This document shows positions 19,852-28,167 of a DNA stretch of 64,000 nucleotides, piece after piece. The notes under the pieces were generated by a model. It had not been told where the DNA came from, searched no databases, and saw only the letters and a program-made list of their open reading frames with translations. Origin of the DNA: Planomicrobium sp. YIM 101495 (GTDB taxonomy: Bacteria > Bacillota > Bacilli > Bacillales_A > Planococcaceae); NCBI RefSeq assembly GCF_009707665.1, contig NZ_WLZW01000001.1:930001-994000 (forward strand), written 5' to 3'. The position numbers and the translations under genes were made by a program. How positions within the stretch are numbered: the stretch's first letter is position 1; each line of letters begins with the position of its first letter.

Positions 19852-20418
19852 TTGATTTTAATGAAAGACATAATCCGTGAAGGTCATCCGACTTTGCGCA
19901 AACGGGCTGAGGATGTTCCTTTCCCGTTATCGGCGGAAGATCGGGAGCTCGCGGAAGAACTGCTTGAATATGTCATCAACAGCCAAGACGATGAATTGGC
20001 TGAAAAATATGATCTGCGGCCAGGTGTCGGCATTGCCGCTCCGCAAGTGAACGTGGCAAAGCGCATGTTCGCTTTGCACTTTGACGAGAGCATCGGCGAA
20101 GACTTGTCAATGATCGCCATTAACCCGCGAATCGTCAGCCACTCGGTGGAACGTGCCTACTTGGCTGCCGGCGAAGGCTGTCTATCGGTCGATCGTGCGG
20201 TTCCTGGCTATGTCCCGCGTTATGCACGCATCACCATCAAGGCTTTCAACCTCGACGGCGAAGAATTTAAGATGCGCCTGAAAGGCTTGCCAGCCATTGC
20301 TTTCCAGCACGAAATGGACCACTTGAACGGCGTCATGTTCTTCGATCACATCGATGCGAAAAACCCGTTCCCACAAATCGATCATGCCATCGTTATCGGC
20401 GGAGACACAGAAGCTTAA
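19852..20418 (+). CDS. def: Peptide deformylase
   Basis: Metalloenzyme that removes the formyl group from the N-terminal methionine of new proteins. The 188 residues carry all three motifs: GVGIAAPQ (58-65), EGCLS (108-112) and HEMDH (153-157), so the Cys and two His metal ligands are present. Length and the insertion SQDDELAEKYDLRPG are typical of the Gram-positive type 2 enzyme (YkrB/DefB). I use TTG at 19852, giving MILMKDIIREGHPTLR, about 10 bp after AAAGGA; the ATG at 19861 is too far from it. Confidence 0.95.
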   Translation: MILMKDIIREGHPTLRKRAEDVPFPLSAEDRELAEELLEYVINSQDDELAEKYDLRPGVGIAAPQVNVAKRMFALHFDESIGEDLSMIAINPRIVSHSVERAYLAAGEGCLSVDRAVPGYVPRYARITIKAFNLDGEEFKMRLKGLPAIAFQHEMDHLNGVMFFDHIDAKNPFPQIDHAIVIGGDTEA

Positions 20419-20432
20419 TCTGTGTCTTTTTT
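20403..20432 (+). terminator. Terminator of def
   Basis: AGACACAGA and TCTGTGTCT pair around AGCTTAA, followed by TTTTTT. The def stop codon TAA lies in the loop. The minus strand lacks a T-run, so it acts on def only. Confidence 0.85.
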
Positions 20433-21204
20433 ATTTGATCAACCCAAGCTTCCGGAACGCCTTCGCCAGACCGTCTCGATCAACATGATCTGTGACGAAC
20501 GTCGCTTTCGCTTTCGTCGCGGGATGGCCATTGTCCATCGCGACACTTTGCCCTGCGATTTCCATCATCTGCAGATCATTCAGTCCGTCGCCGAATGCGA
20601 TCGTATCTTCAATGGAGTGACCGGTCGCTTTGATCAGCTTATGGATGCCTTGCGCTTTCGATCCGCCTTTCGGCAAAATATCGCACGACACACGATGCCA
20701 TCTAACAAAGCTCAATTCCCCGAATTCATCGTGGTATTGTTGCTCCTCGTGGTCCTCGCAAAATACCAATGCTTGATAAACCGGGTTGTTCAAGTGAAAA
20801 TCTTTTTCGTATTTCGGATGCGGGAACTTCAAGCTCTTGATGCTCTCGTCGATGTTCGGATGGAAATCGATCGAGGAAATCATTTGCTCGTTGTCCATGA
20901 AGACGACAGGATGATCCTGCTTCTCTGCAAATTCCAGGACAGCCGTCAGTTTGGCTGGATCGATCACCGTTTTAGAAATCGGTTCTCCGTTATGTACGAT
21001 GTACTGTCCATTGAACGTGATGAATGTATCGACATCAAGTGCTTCCTGCAATTCTCCGATCATGAATGGTGCGCGCCCTGTAGCGATCGCTATGTCATGG
21101 CCGTTCCGTTTCGCCTCCTCGATCGCCTGTTTCGCTGATTCCGGAAGCTTTTTCTCCGAATCCAACAACGTACCGTCGATATCCAGCAAAAGTAGTTTTC
21201 CCAT
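20431..21204 (-). CDS. ykrA: Cof-type HAD-IIB phosphatase (YkrA)
   Basis: A 257-residue Mg2+-dependent phosphatase of the HAD superfamily with a type IIB cap. Motif I is LLDIDGTLLDS (nucleophile Asp8, acid/base Asp10), motif II lies in AIATGRAP, and motif IV is GDGLNDLQMM. Substrates of this family are sugar phosphates or flavin/PLP phosphates; the one here is unknown. The longest frame begins 144 bp upstream, but ATG 21204, 7 bp after GGAGG, starts the conserved MGKLLLLDIDGT. Divergent from the 21299-21370 unit. Confidence 0.9.
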   Translation of the reverse strand: MGKLLLLDIDGTLLDSEKKLPESAKQAIEEAKRNGHDIAIATGRAPFMIGELQEALDVDTFITFNGQYIVHNGEPISKTVIDPAKLTAVLEFAEKQDHPVVFMDNEQMISSIDFHPNIDESIKSLKFPHPKYEKDFHLNNPVYQALVFCEDHEEQQYHDEFGELSFVRWHRVSCDILPKGGSKAQGIHKLIKATGHSIEDTIAFGDGLNDLQMMEIAGQSVAMDNGHPATKAKATFVTDHVDRDGLAKAFRKLGLIK

Positions 21205-21247
21205 TATAAATCCTCCATTCTTCGGCTTTTCTATACCTCCCCCATGC

Positions 21248-21276
21248 TTTACAATTAACTGAATATATAGTATACT
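21248..21276 (+). promoter_or_regulatory. Strong sigma-A promoter of the small gene/RNA
   Basis: TTTACA (21248-21253), a 17-bp spacer, TATACT (21271-21276). Initiation near 21283 would place AAGGAG almost at the 5' end of the transcript. Confidence 0.75.
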
Positions 21277-21298
21277 CTTCGTAAGGAGTGAGTTAGCC

Positions 21299-21370
21299 AT
21301 GCTGAAACGTATGAAACGCAGACTTCTCAGACGGCTGAACGGGATCATAAATAAAAAGAAAATAGCCTAA
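21299..21370 (+). CDS. Apparent 23-residue highly basic peptide (or small RNA)
   Basis: MLKRMKRRLLRRLNGIINKK plus KIA: 11 of 23 residues are Lys or Arg and the N-terminal part could form an amphipathic helix. AAGGAG lies 10 bp before the ATG, a near-consensus promoter lies just upstream, and a hairpin follows 8 bp after the stop. Together these make a complete transcription unit of roughly 130 nt. No family is recognised. It could equally be a small RNA in which the frame is incidental, although the ribosome site argues for translation. Confidence 0.55.
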   Translation: MLKRMKRRLLRRLNGIINKKKIA

Positions 21371-21378
21371 TTTGTTTT

Positions 21379-21412
21379 AGCCCTTCTGAATATTTGAAGG
21401 GCTATTCTTTAT
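21379..21412 (+). terminator. Terminator after the small basic gene
   Basis: AGCCCTTC pairs with GAAGGGCT around TGAATATTT, followed by a T-rich tail (ATTCTTTATTTT). It separates the unit from rpoY-rnjA. Confidence 0.75.
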
Positions 21413-21479
21413 TTTAAAACAACCTCGTGATAATATAAAGGAAGTGCATTTATTATGAACGTGGATAAAGGAGAGCAAA

Positions 21480-21701
21480 ATGATGATCTATAAAGTTCTG
21501 TATCAAGAAAACGGTGCCGAGGCTCCAGTTCGCGAAAACACGAAGAGCCTATATGTCGAAGCTTCTACCGAGCGGGAAGTACGACAACACCTGAAAGACC
21601 GCCAATACAATGTCGAATATATCCAGTTGCTTGAAGGCAGCCATTTGGAGTACGAGCAATCAAGCCCGAGCTTCGAAGTGGAGAGCTTGGAGGCGCGATG
21701 A
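21480..21701 (+). CDS. rpoY: RNA polymerase epsilon subunit RpoY
   Basis: A 73-residue accessory subunit of Firmicutes RNA polymerase (YkzG, DUF1447), which binds near the secondary channel side of the core enzyme. The signature [20 protein letters not shown] with SLYVEA and FNVEY-like [10 protein letters not shown] is clear. AAGGAG lies 6 bp before ATG 21480 and 9 bp before a second ATG at 21483; either start is possible. It overlaps rnjA by 4 bp (ATGA), the standard rpoY-rnjA arrangement. Confidence 0.93.
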   Translation: MMIYKVLYQENGAEAPVRENTKSLYVEASTEREVRQHLKDRQYNVEYIQLLEGSHLEYEQSSPSFEVESLEAR

Positions 21702-23368
21702 AATTCGTCAAAAATGACCAGACTGCTGTTTTCGCATTAGGCGGACTGGGCGAAATCGGTAAAAATACGTATGGTGTCCAATTCCAGGATGAAATCATCC
21801 TCATCGATGCAGGCATCAAATTCCCGGAAGACGATTTGCTCGGAATCGATTACGTTATTCCGGATTATTCCTACCTCGTCAAAAATGTGGATAAAATCAA
21901 AGGGCTGATTATTACGCATGGCCACGAAGACCACATCGGCGGCATTCCTTATCTTTTGAAACAAATAAACATTCCGGTATACGGCGGCAAACTGGCACTT
22001 GGTCTGCTCCGCAAGAAACTGGAAGAACACGGCTTGCTCCGTCAAACGAAAATGACGGAAATCCAAGAAGATGACGTGCTGAAGTTCCGGAAGACATCTG
22101 TCTCCTTCTTCCGTACGACACACAGTATTCCGGACGCATTCGGCGTTGTCGTCAAGACACCACCTGGCAACATCGTCCATACTGGCGACTTTAAATTCGA
22201 CTTCACTCCTGTCGGCGAACCTGCGAACTTGTTGAAGATGGCACAAATCGGCAGCGAAGGCGTCCTTTGTCTTCTATCCGACAGTACCAATGCCGAAGTT
22301 CCGGAATTCACGATGTCCGAGAAAAAAGTCGGAGCGACGATTAAAGACATCATGCGGAAAGTCGAAGGCCGTTTGATCTTTGCGACATTCGCATCGAACA
22401 TTTATCGTTTGCAGCAAGTGACCGAAGAAGCCGTCGCACAAGGACGAAAAATCGCAGTGTTCGGCCGCAGCATGGACAATGCTATCACCATCGGCCGTGA
22501 GCTTGGGTACATTACTGCTCCGGAAGATGCATTTGTTGACGTACAGACGCTGAACCGTTTGCCGGCCAACGAAGTACTCATCCTTTGTACCGGTTCTCAA
22601 GGTGAACCGATGGCTGCACTTTCACGCATCGCCAACGGGACGCATCGCCAGATCCAGATTCAACCGAATGACACGGTTGTCTTCTCGTCTTCGCCGATTC
22701 CAGGCAACATGAGCAGCGTCAACCGGACGATCAACTTGCTGTTCCGCGCAGGTGCTGATGTCATTCACGGTTCATTCAATAATGTCCATACATCCGGACA
22801 CGGTTCTCAGCCCGAGAACATGTTGATGCTCCGCCTGATCAAGCCTAAATACTTCATGCCGATCCATGGTGAATTCCGGATGCTGAAGATCCACTCTCAA
22901 TTGGCCGAAGATTGCGATGTACCACTGGAGAATTCTTTCATCATGGAAAATGGTGATGTTCTGGCACTTAGCGAAGACCATGCGGAAATCGCCGGTCGCA
23001 TCCCTGCAAGCGACGTCTATATCGACGGCAGCGGCATCGGGGATATCGGGAACATCGTCTTGCGCGACCGCCGACTCCTGTCCGAAGAAGGACTCGTCAT
23101 CGTCGTCGTCAGCGTCAATATGGCGAAGAACAAAATCGTTTCCGGTCCGGACATCATTTCACGCGGCTTCGTCTATATGCGCGAGTCCGGCACGATGATC
23201 TACGAGGCGCAGCAAATGCTGAACCGCCACCTGAACAAGAAGATTCACCATCAACAAAACAAAGACTGGTCCGATCTGAAGAATGATATTTCAGATGTAT
23301 TGGGACCATACCTATACGAGAAAACAAAACGCAAACCGATGATCCTTCCGATTATTATGGAAGTCTAG
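21698..23368 (+). CDS. rnjA: Ribonuclease J1
   Basis: Metallo-beta-lactamase/beta-CASP nuclease with 5'-3' exo- and endonuclease activity, central to mRNA decay and rRNA maturation. The 556 residues are full length. Metal-binding motifs are HGHEDH (74-79), HTGDFKFD and the beta-CASP region ending [12 protein letters not shown], followed by [12 protein letters not shown] and the C-terminal dimerisation domain. RNase J2 is similar, but coupling to rpoY and to ktrC downstream identifies J1. Confidence 0.97.
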   Translation: MKFVKNDQTAVFALGGLGEIGKNTYGVQFQDEIILIDAGIKFPEDDLLGIDYVIPDYSYLVKNVDKIKGLIITHGHEDHIGGIPYLLKQINIPVYGGKLALGLLRKKLEEHGLLRQTKMTEIQEDDVLKFRKTSVSFFRTTHSIPDAFGVVVKTPPGNIVHTGDFKFDFTPVGEPANLLKMAQIGSEGVLCLLSDSTNAEVPEFTMSEKKVGATIKDIMRKVEGRLIFATFASNIYRLQQVTEEAVAQGRKIAVFGRSMDNAITIGRELGYITAPEDAFVDVQTLNRLPANEVLILCTGSQGEPMAALSRIANGTHRQIQIQPNDTVVFSSSPIPGNMSSVNRTINLLFRAGADVIHGSFNNVHTSGHGSQPENMLMLRLIKPKYFMPIHGEFRMLKIHSQLAEDCDVPLENSFIMENGDVLALSEDHAEIAGRIPASDVYIDGSGIGDIGNIVLRDRRLLSEEGLVIVVVSVNMAKNKIVSGPDIISRGFVYMRESGTMIYEAQQMLNRHLNKKIHHQQNKDWSDLKNDISDVLGPYLYEKTKRKPMILPIIMEV

Positions 23369-23494
23369 AAAAGCGGAAGTGGCTCGTTCAGACCCGACAA
23401 GCGCTGGAGACTTTGCGATTGATGGCGTACTTCAGCCATCGGTCGCATAGGCGAAGCGTCTCGAGGGTCTGGCCACTAGAAAAGCGGAAGTGGC
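23365..23494. repeat. Hairpin repeat element flanked by 19-bp direct repeats
   Basis: CTAGAAAAGCGGAAGTGGC occurs at 23365-23383 and 23476-23494. Between and including them, 23378-23477 folds on itself: AGTGGC/GCCACT, CAGACCC/GGGTCTG, and the inner TGCGA-GATGGC/GCCATC-TCGCA. The second copy continues as CGTTCAGCTCTGACAGGC. It looks like the dispersed long-hairpin repeats seen in many Bacillaceae genomes (from memory). The first copy overlaps the last bases of rnjA. Confidence 0.7.
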
Positions 23495-23540
23495 CGTTCA
23501 GCTCTGACAGGCATAAGCGACGTAAAAGAACAGATGATGC

Positions 23541-23597
23541 AAAAAAGAAGCTGTCCCAACAACTCATTTCGATGACTTGTCAGGGCAGCTTCTTTTT
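23541..23597. terminator. Terminator between rnjA and ktrC
   Basis: AAAAAGAAGCTG-CCC pairs with GGG-CAGCTTCTTTTT (one bulged T) around a 30-nt loop. A and T runs on both sides suit the converging genes. Confidence 0.8.
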
Positions 23598-23636
23598 GCG
23601 TTTCATTTCTGAAATAGCAACTTCTATCTATAAACA

Positions 23637-24296
23637 TCAATTGATGATTCTCTTTTCAAAACGGCTAATGTCTTTGTCCGAACCGATCAGCACTAATATG
23701 TCTTCATGATCGATCGAGAAATCCGCTTGTGGTGAAACAATGATTTCCCCGCCTCTCCGAATTGCGACGATGTTCAGACCGAATTTCGCCCGGATGTCGA
23801 GCTCCGTCAATGAATAGCCTCCAAGCTTCTTCGTCGCCTGGATCTCCATGATCGAATACTCGTCCGACAGCTCCAAATAATCAAGGACGTTGTTCGATAG
23901 CGCATTGTGCGCGATCCGGATCCCCATGTCCCGCTCCGGGTGGACGACTTTGTCCGCTCCGATTTTCGTCAACACTTTCGCATGGTAATCATTTTGTGCT
24001 TTTACCGTGATTTTATCGACGCCGATTTCCTTTAACATGATCGTCGTCAAGATGCTTGATTGGATGTTTTCACCGATAGCGACGATGACGTGATCGAAGT
24101 TGCGGACCCCAAGCGATTTCAGCACGGCTTCATCCGTCGTATCCGCAATCGCGACTTGTGTGGCGATGTCCATGAAATCATCCGCACGTTCAGCATCTTT
24201 ATCGATTGCCAGCACATTGGCTCCTTGCTTGATTAATTCCCGGACAATGCTGCCGCCGAATCTTCCCAACCCGATTACTGCAAATTCCTTTTTCAT
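23637..24296 (-). CDS. ktrC: Potassium uptake regulatory subunit KtrC (TrkA family)
   Basis: Cytosolic RCK protein that forms an octameric gating ring on a KtrB/KtrD channel. The 219 residues contain an RCK_N domain with Rossmann motif GLGRFGGS (9-16) and an RCK_C domain at about 135-219, the site that binds c-di-AMP in KtrA/KtrC. Its place beside rnjA matches B. subtilis ktrC (ykqB) rather than ktrA. Its likely partner KtrD is encoded at 56684-58033. Confidence 0.93.
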   Translation of the reverse strand: MKKEFAVIGLGRFGGSIVRELIKQGANVLAIDKDAERADDFMDIATQVAIADTTDEAVLKSLGVRNFDHVIVAIGENIQSSILTTIMLKEIGVDKITVKAQNDYHAKVLTKIGADKVVHPERDMGIRIAHNALSNNVLDYLELSDEYSIMEIQATKKLGGYSLTELDIRAKFGLNIVAIRRGGEIIVSPQADFSIDHEDILVLIGSDKDISRFEKRIIN

Positions 24297-24330
24297 CGCT
24301 CTTCCCGCCTTCCTTGATACCAGCTTGCCT

Positions 24331-24624
24331 TCAGCGTGGATCTAACGGTCGTTTAGGCCGCTTCTCACAATATTCACATGTGGCATCACTGCACTTCTCT
24401 TCGCGCCACTCGTTGCATCCTGTGCAGTACGAAGCATCGAATTCATTATCGAATGTCAAAGCTTCAAGGCATTTCGGACAGTATGCATGAACATCCATCC
24501 ATGAAATGAATTTTTTCCCCGTCAATAAATAAAGGCCTTTTTCTTCTATTTTATAGTTCATAATCGATGATTTTCGCTTGACCCGGTCTTTCGGATCCAG
24601 GAAAAAATTCAACTTTTCCTCCAT
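24331..24624 (-). CDS. Small zinc-ribbon protein, unknown
   Basis: A 97-residue protein with a charged N-terminal half and a cysteine-rich C-terminal half: CPKC and CTGC form a likely zinc ribbon, followed by a second CSDATCEYC cluster. Upstream GTG codons are in frame, but ATG 24624 has AGGAG 8 bp away. It is encoded directly upstream of ktrC with a 34-bp gap and is possibly co-transcribed. I do not recognise a named family. Confidence 0.75.
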   Translation of the reverse strand: MEEKLNFFLDPKDRVKRKSSIMNYKIEEKGLYLLTGKKFISWMDVHAYCPKCLEALTFDNEFDASYCTGCNEWREEKCSDATCEYCEKRPKRPLDPR

Positions 24625-24769
24625 CACGTTCACTCCTACACACGCAGCACCTTAAGGCTCGCTTGAAGCTTACCTGGATGCTCTGCGTTTATTTCATTCC
24701 ATATCATAGCCACCCCGCCTGTGAAATTGCAATAGATAACGCTTTTTTATTTATTGAATTTTTTATGTC

Positions 24770-24797
24770 TTGCACTGCGCTCGATTTTTTGTATAAT
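24770..24797 (+). promoter_or_regulatory. Promoter of the regulator-pot operon
   Basis: TTGCAC (24770-24775), a 16-bp spacer and a perfect TATAAT (24792-24797), about 90 bp upstream of the XRE regulator start. Confidence 0.7.
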
Positions 24798-24811
24798 AAA
24801 AGATGTTTGTT

Positions 24812-24859
24812 GTAAACTTTAAGTATGCTTTAACGAAACTTTCGTTCCGATAAGTTTAC
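24812..24859. promoter_or_regulatory. Candidate operator for the XRE-cupin regulator
   Basis: GTAAACTT (24812-24819) and its exact reverse complement AAGTTTAC (24852-24859) flank 32 bp, just downstream of the predicted start of transcription. This suits autoregulation by the following gene; that is inference. Confidence 0.45.
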
Positions 24860-24889
24860 TTATACTATACGAATCGAGGAGATAGTTTA

Positions 24890-25432
24890 ATGCAAATTGG
24901 CAATAAGATCAAGCGGCTCCGCTTGAAAAACGGCTTGACTCAAGAAGAGCTTGGTGAGCGGACGGATTTAAGCAAAGGCTTCATCTCCCAATTGGAACGG
25001 GAGCAGAACTCCCCTTCCATCGAAACTTTATTTTTACTTTTGGAAGTGCTCGGCACCAGTCCGAAAGAATTTTTCGACGATGAAGCAAGCGACCAGACCA
25101 TCGTCTACTCCCCTGAAGATCATACGGTATTCGCAGACGAGGAACGCAAATACGAAATCGATTGGCTCGTCCCTTCCTCCAATAAAAAGGAAATGGAACC
25201 CGTCTTCCTGACTTTACAAAAAGGCGGCGAATTCAAACCGTTCGAACCTTCTTTGTCGGAAACGTTCATCTATGTAATCAAAGGAAAAATCCGACTTCAG
25301 CTCGGCAAGCAAGAATTTATTGCAAATGCCGGAGATTCTCTTTATTATGAAGCATCTGACCACCACCAAATCTCGAATGTCCATAACGGCATGACAGAAC
25401 TTATCATCATCGCAACACAATCTTACTTATAA
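24890..25432 (+). CDS. XRE family regulator with cupin sensor domain (PuuR-like)
   Basis: A 180-residue transcription factor with an N-terminal HTH_3 domain (IGNKIKRLRLKNGLTQEELG, then FISQLEREQNSPSIETL) and a C-terminal cupin_2 domain (about 110-175: SETFIYVIKGKIRLQLG, AGDSLYYEASDHHQ). This architecture is that of PuuR-type regulators, which sense polyamines or related ligands. It stands 17 bp upstream of potA as the first gene of the pot operon, so it most likely controls polyamine uptake. Confidence 0.88.
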   Translation: MQIGNKIKRLRLKNGLTQEELGERTDLSKGFISQLEREQNSPSIETLFLLLEVLGTSPKEFFDDEASDQTIVYSPEDHTVFADEERKYEIDWLVPSSNKKEMEPVFLTLQKGGEFKPFEPSLSETFIYVIKGKIRLQLGKQEFIANAGDSLYYEASDHHQISNVHNGMTELIIIATQSYL

Positions 25433-25449
25433 GCTTAGGAGGTAATTGA

Positions 25450-26553
25450 ATGACCCAACAGCAACAACCAATCATCCGCTTCGAAGGCGTCACGCAACAA
25501 TATGACGGTGGCGGAAAAGTACTCGACAACGTCAGCTTTGAGCTGGACCGTGGGAAATTCTATACATTGCTCGGCCCGTCCGGCTGTGGGAAAACAACGA
25601 TTCTTCGCCTGATTGCAGGCTTTATTTCACCGACTGATGGTGATGTTTACATTGAAGGCAAGAAAATGAATAAAGTGCCTGCCAACGAACGCCAAGTGAA
25701 CACCGTGTTCCAGGACTATGCCTTGTTCCCTCACTTGAATGTATTTGAAAACGTGGCATTCGGTCTCCGCATCAAAAAACTTAAGAAAGCAGAAGTCGAG
25801 CGCCGTGTAAAAGAAGCGCTTCAGTTCGTCAACTTGAAAGGCTACGAAAACCGGGAGATCCATGAAATGTCCGGCGGCCAACGCCAGCGTGTCGCGATTG
25901 CACGTGCGATTGTCAACGATCCGGAAGTGATCTTGCTTGATGAGCCGCTATCTGCCCTTGACTTGAAGCTGCGTACGGAAATGCAGTACGAACTGCGCGA
26001 GCTACAGCAGCGCCTCGGCAAGACATTCGTTTTCGTTACGCACGACCAGGAAGAAGCACTTGCGATGTCCGACGAAATCTTCGTCATGAATGCTGGCGAA
26101 ATCCAGCAGAGCGGCACGCCGATGGATATTTACGATGAGCCGATCAACCGGTTCGTTGCAGACTTCATCGGTGAATCGAATATCGTGACCGGCCACATGA
26201 TTGCCGACTATCACGTCCGCTTCGCCAACAAAGATTTCGAATGTGTCGACCAAGGCTTGAACCCGAACGAAGCGGTCGAAATCGTCATTCGTCCGGAAGA
26301 CTTGGAAATCACAGCTGCTGGCAAAGGGAAAATGACTGTCACTGTCGATACGCAATTGTTCCGCGGCGTCCATTATGAAATCTCGACGATTGATGAGGTC
26401 GGCAACGAATGGCTCGTCCACTCGACGAAGCGCGCTGAAGTCGGAACGGAGATCGGCTTGAATTTCGATGCGGAAGCGATCCACGTCATGCGTCTGAACG
26501 AGTCTGAAGAAGCATTCGACGCGCGTCTTGAGTCTTATGGGAGTGGAAGCTGA
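25450..26553 (+). CDS. potA: Spermidine/putrescine ABC transporter ATPase PotA
   Basis: Drives uptake of polyamines at the inner face of the membrane. The 367 residues contain Walker [10 protein letters not shown] (42-50), Q-loop [10 protein letters not shown], signature SGGQRQR (141-147), Walker B LLDEP (162-166), switch His in FVTHDQEEA and a C-terminal TOBE domain (about 280-350). AGGAGGT lies upstream of the ATG. The end overlaps potB by 1 bp (TGATG). Confidence 0.95.
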   Translation: MTQQQQPIIRFEGVTQQYDGGGKVLDNVSFELDRGKFYTLLGPSGCGKTTILRLIAGFISPTDGDVYIEGKKMNKVPANERQVNTVFQDYALFPHLNVFENVAFGLRIKKLKKAEVERRVKEALQFVNLKGYENREIHEMSGGQRQRVAIARAIVNDPEVILLDEPLSALDLKLRTEMQYELRELQQRLGKTFVFVTHDQEEALAMSDEIFVMNAGEIQQSGTPMDIYDEPINRFVADFIGESNIVTGHMIADYHVRFANKDFECVDQGLNPNEAVEIVIRPEDLEITAAGKGKMTVTVDTQLFRGVHYEISTIDEVGNEWLVHSTKRAEVGTEIGLNFDAEAIHVMRLNESEEAFDARLESYGSGS

Positions 26554-27377
26554 TGAAAGCTACACAAGGGCGCCCGTTCTACCTCATCCCGTACTATTTA
26601 TGGATTGCGCTTTTTGTCATCGCTCCAATCGCACTGATTGCGTATTTTTCATTCTTTGACCTATCCGGCAACTTCACGCTGGACAACTATAAAAACTTTT
26701 TCACTTCCGTCTATTTGCAGATGACGCTGAGCTCGTTCTGGTATGCTTTCTTGATCACGCTGTTCTCGATCTTGATCGCCTATCCGACAGCTTACTGGCT
26801 GACAAAAACGAAGCATAAGCAACTTTGGCTTCTGTTGATCATCATCCCGTCATGGATCAACTTGCTGCTGAAAACATATGCGTTCATCGGCATTTTCGGC
26901 TTGTATGGTCCTGCGAACAACTTTCTTGAAACGATCGGCATCGGCCGACTGCAAATCCTCTTCACGGATTTCAGTTTCATTTTCGTGGCCGTCTATATTT
27001 TCATCCCGTTCATGATCTTGCCGATCTTCAATTCGCTTGATAAGTTGAATCCGGCACTCGTCGATGCATCGCGTGACCTCGGGGCTTCCCCGTGGACGAC
27101 GTTCCGCCGCGTGATTTTCCCGTTGACAACTGGCGGTGTGAAATCAGGCATCCAAGCTGTCTTTATCCCTGCATTGTCGCTGTTCATGATTACGCGTCTT
27201 ATCGCTGGAAACAAAGTAATTACACTTGGTACAGCGATCGAGCAACAGTTCCTCGTCACACAGAACTGGGGAATGGGTTCGACTATCGCTGTGTTCTTGA
27301 TCCTATTTATGTTCATCATCATGATTTTGACTGGCCAGAAGGAAAAAGGAGGAAGTGCCAATGGAAAAACTCGGTAA
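26553..27377 (+). CDS. potB: Spermidine/putrescine ABC permease PotB
   Basis: First membrane subunit of the polyamine importer: 274 residues and six membrane spans. The EAA loop contacting PotA is visible (ALVDASRDLGASPWTTFRRV). It is translationally coupled to potA and overlaps potC by 17 bp. Related permeases carry iron or thiamine, but the PotABCD order and PotD similarity make polyamines the best substrate call. Confidence 0.93.
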   Translation: MKATQGRPFYLIPYYLWIALFVIAPIALIAYFSFFDLSGNFTLDNYKNFFTSVYLQMTLSSFWYAFLITLFSILIAYPTAYWLTKTKHKQLWLLLIIIPSWINLLLKTYAFIGIFGLYGPANNFLETIGIGRLQILFTDFSFIFVAVYIFIPFMILPIFNSLDKLNPALVDASRDLGASPWTTFRRVIFPLTTGGVKSGIQAVFIPALSLFMITRLIAGNKVITLGTAIEQQFLVTQNWGMGSTIAVFLILFMFIIMILTGQKEKGGSANGKTR

Positions 27378-28167
27378 ACCGGCGAAAGTGTATTTGGCAC
27401 TTGTCTTCATCATCCTGTACGCGCCGATCTTTTATTTGATCTTCTATTCCTTCAACAGCGGAGGCACGATGTCTTCGTTCGAAGGATTCACACTTGAACA
27501 TTACGCAGCAGTGTTCGCTGATACGCGTCTCATCATCATCTTGATGAACACATTGATCGTCGCATTATTGTCAGCACTCGTCTCGACAGCAATCGGGGTA
27601 CTTGGTGCAATCGGCATCGTTTTCCTACGTAACAACAAGATGCGCAATGCCGTGCTGTCACTGAACAACATCTTGATCGTCAGTCCTGACGTCATCATCG
27701 GTGCGTCGTTCCTGATTCTGTTCACGATGGTCGGCATCAAACTCGGATTCGCATCCGTCCTGATTTCCCACATCGCGTTCAGCATTCCGATCGTCGTCAT
27801 CATGGTCCTGCCGAAGTTGCTCGATATGAACCATTCACTCATCGATGCAGCAAGCGACCTCGGTGCAAGCAAACGCGACATCCTGACACGCGTCATCTTG
27901 CCGTACATCAAACCAGGGATTTTTGCAGGATTCTTCCTGGCACTGACGTATTCACTCGATGACTTCGCAGTAACGTTCTTTGTGACAGGCAACGGATTCT
28001 CTACACTTTCCGTCGAAATCTATTCGATGGCACGCGCCGGAATCACGTTGACGATTAACGCATTGTCAGCACTGATCTTCGTTGTAACAATGGGACTTGT
28101 CGTCGGTTATTACTTCTTTAACAACCGCGCGCGTCAATCCATGGGAACAGGAGGTCCTCGTCCATGA
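27361..28167 (+). CDS. potC: Spermidine/putrescine ABC permease PotC
   Basis: Second membrane subunit, 268 residues with six spans and EAA loop SLIDAASDLGASKRDILTRV. An in-frame GTG at 27355 is only 2 bp from AGGAGG (27347-27352); the ATG at 27361 is 8 bp away and is chosen. The ribosome site lies inside potB, and the stop overlaps the potD start (ATGA). Confidence 0.93.
   Translation: MEKLGKPAKVYLALVFIILYAPIFYLIFYSFNSGGTMSSFEGFTLEHYAAVFADTRLIIILMNTLIVALLSALVSTAIGVLGAIGIVFLRNNKMRNAVLSLNNILIVSPDVIIGASFLILFTMVGIKLGFASVLISHIAFSIPIVVIMVLPKLLDMNHSLIDAASDLGASKRDILTRVILPYIKPGIFAGFFLALTYSLDDFAVTFFVTGNGFSTLSVEIYSMARAGITLTINALSALIFVVTMGLVVGYYFFNNRARQSMGTGGPRP

Noticed and set aside
20422..21138. 238-codon open frame on the plus strand
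   Set aside because: Antisense to ykrA, which has all HAD motifs.
23413..23709. 98-codon open frame after rnjA
   Set aside because: Lies across the hairpin repeat and terminator and has no ribosome site.
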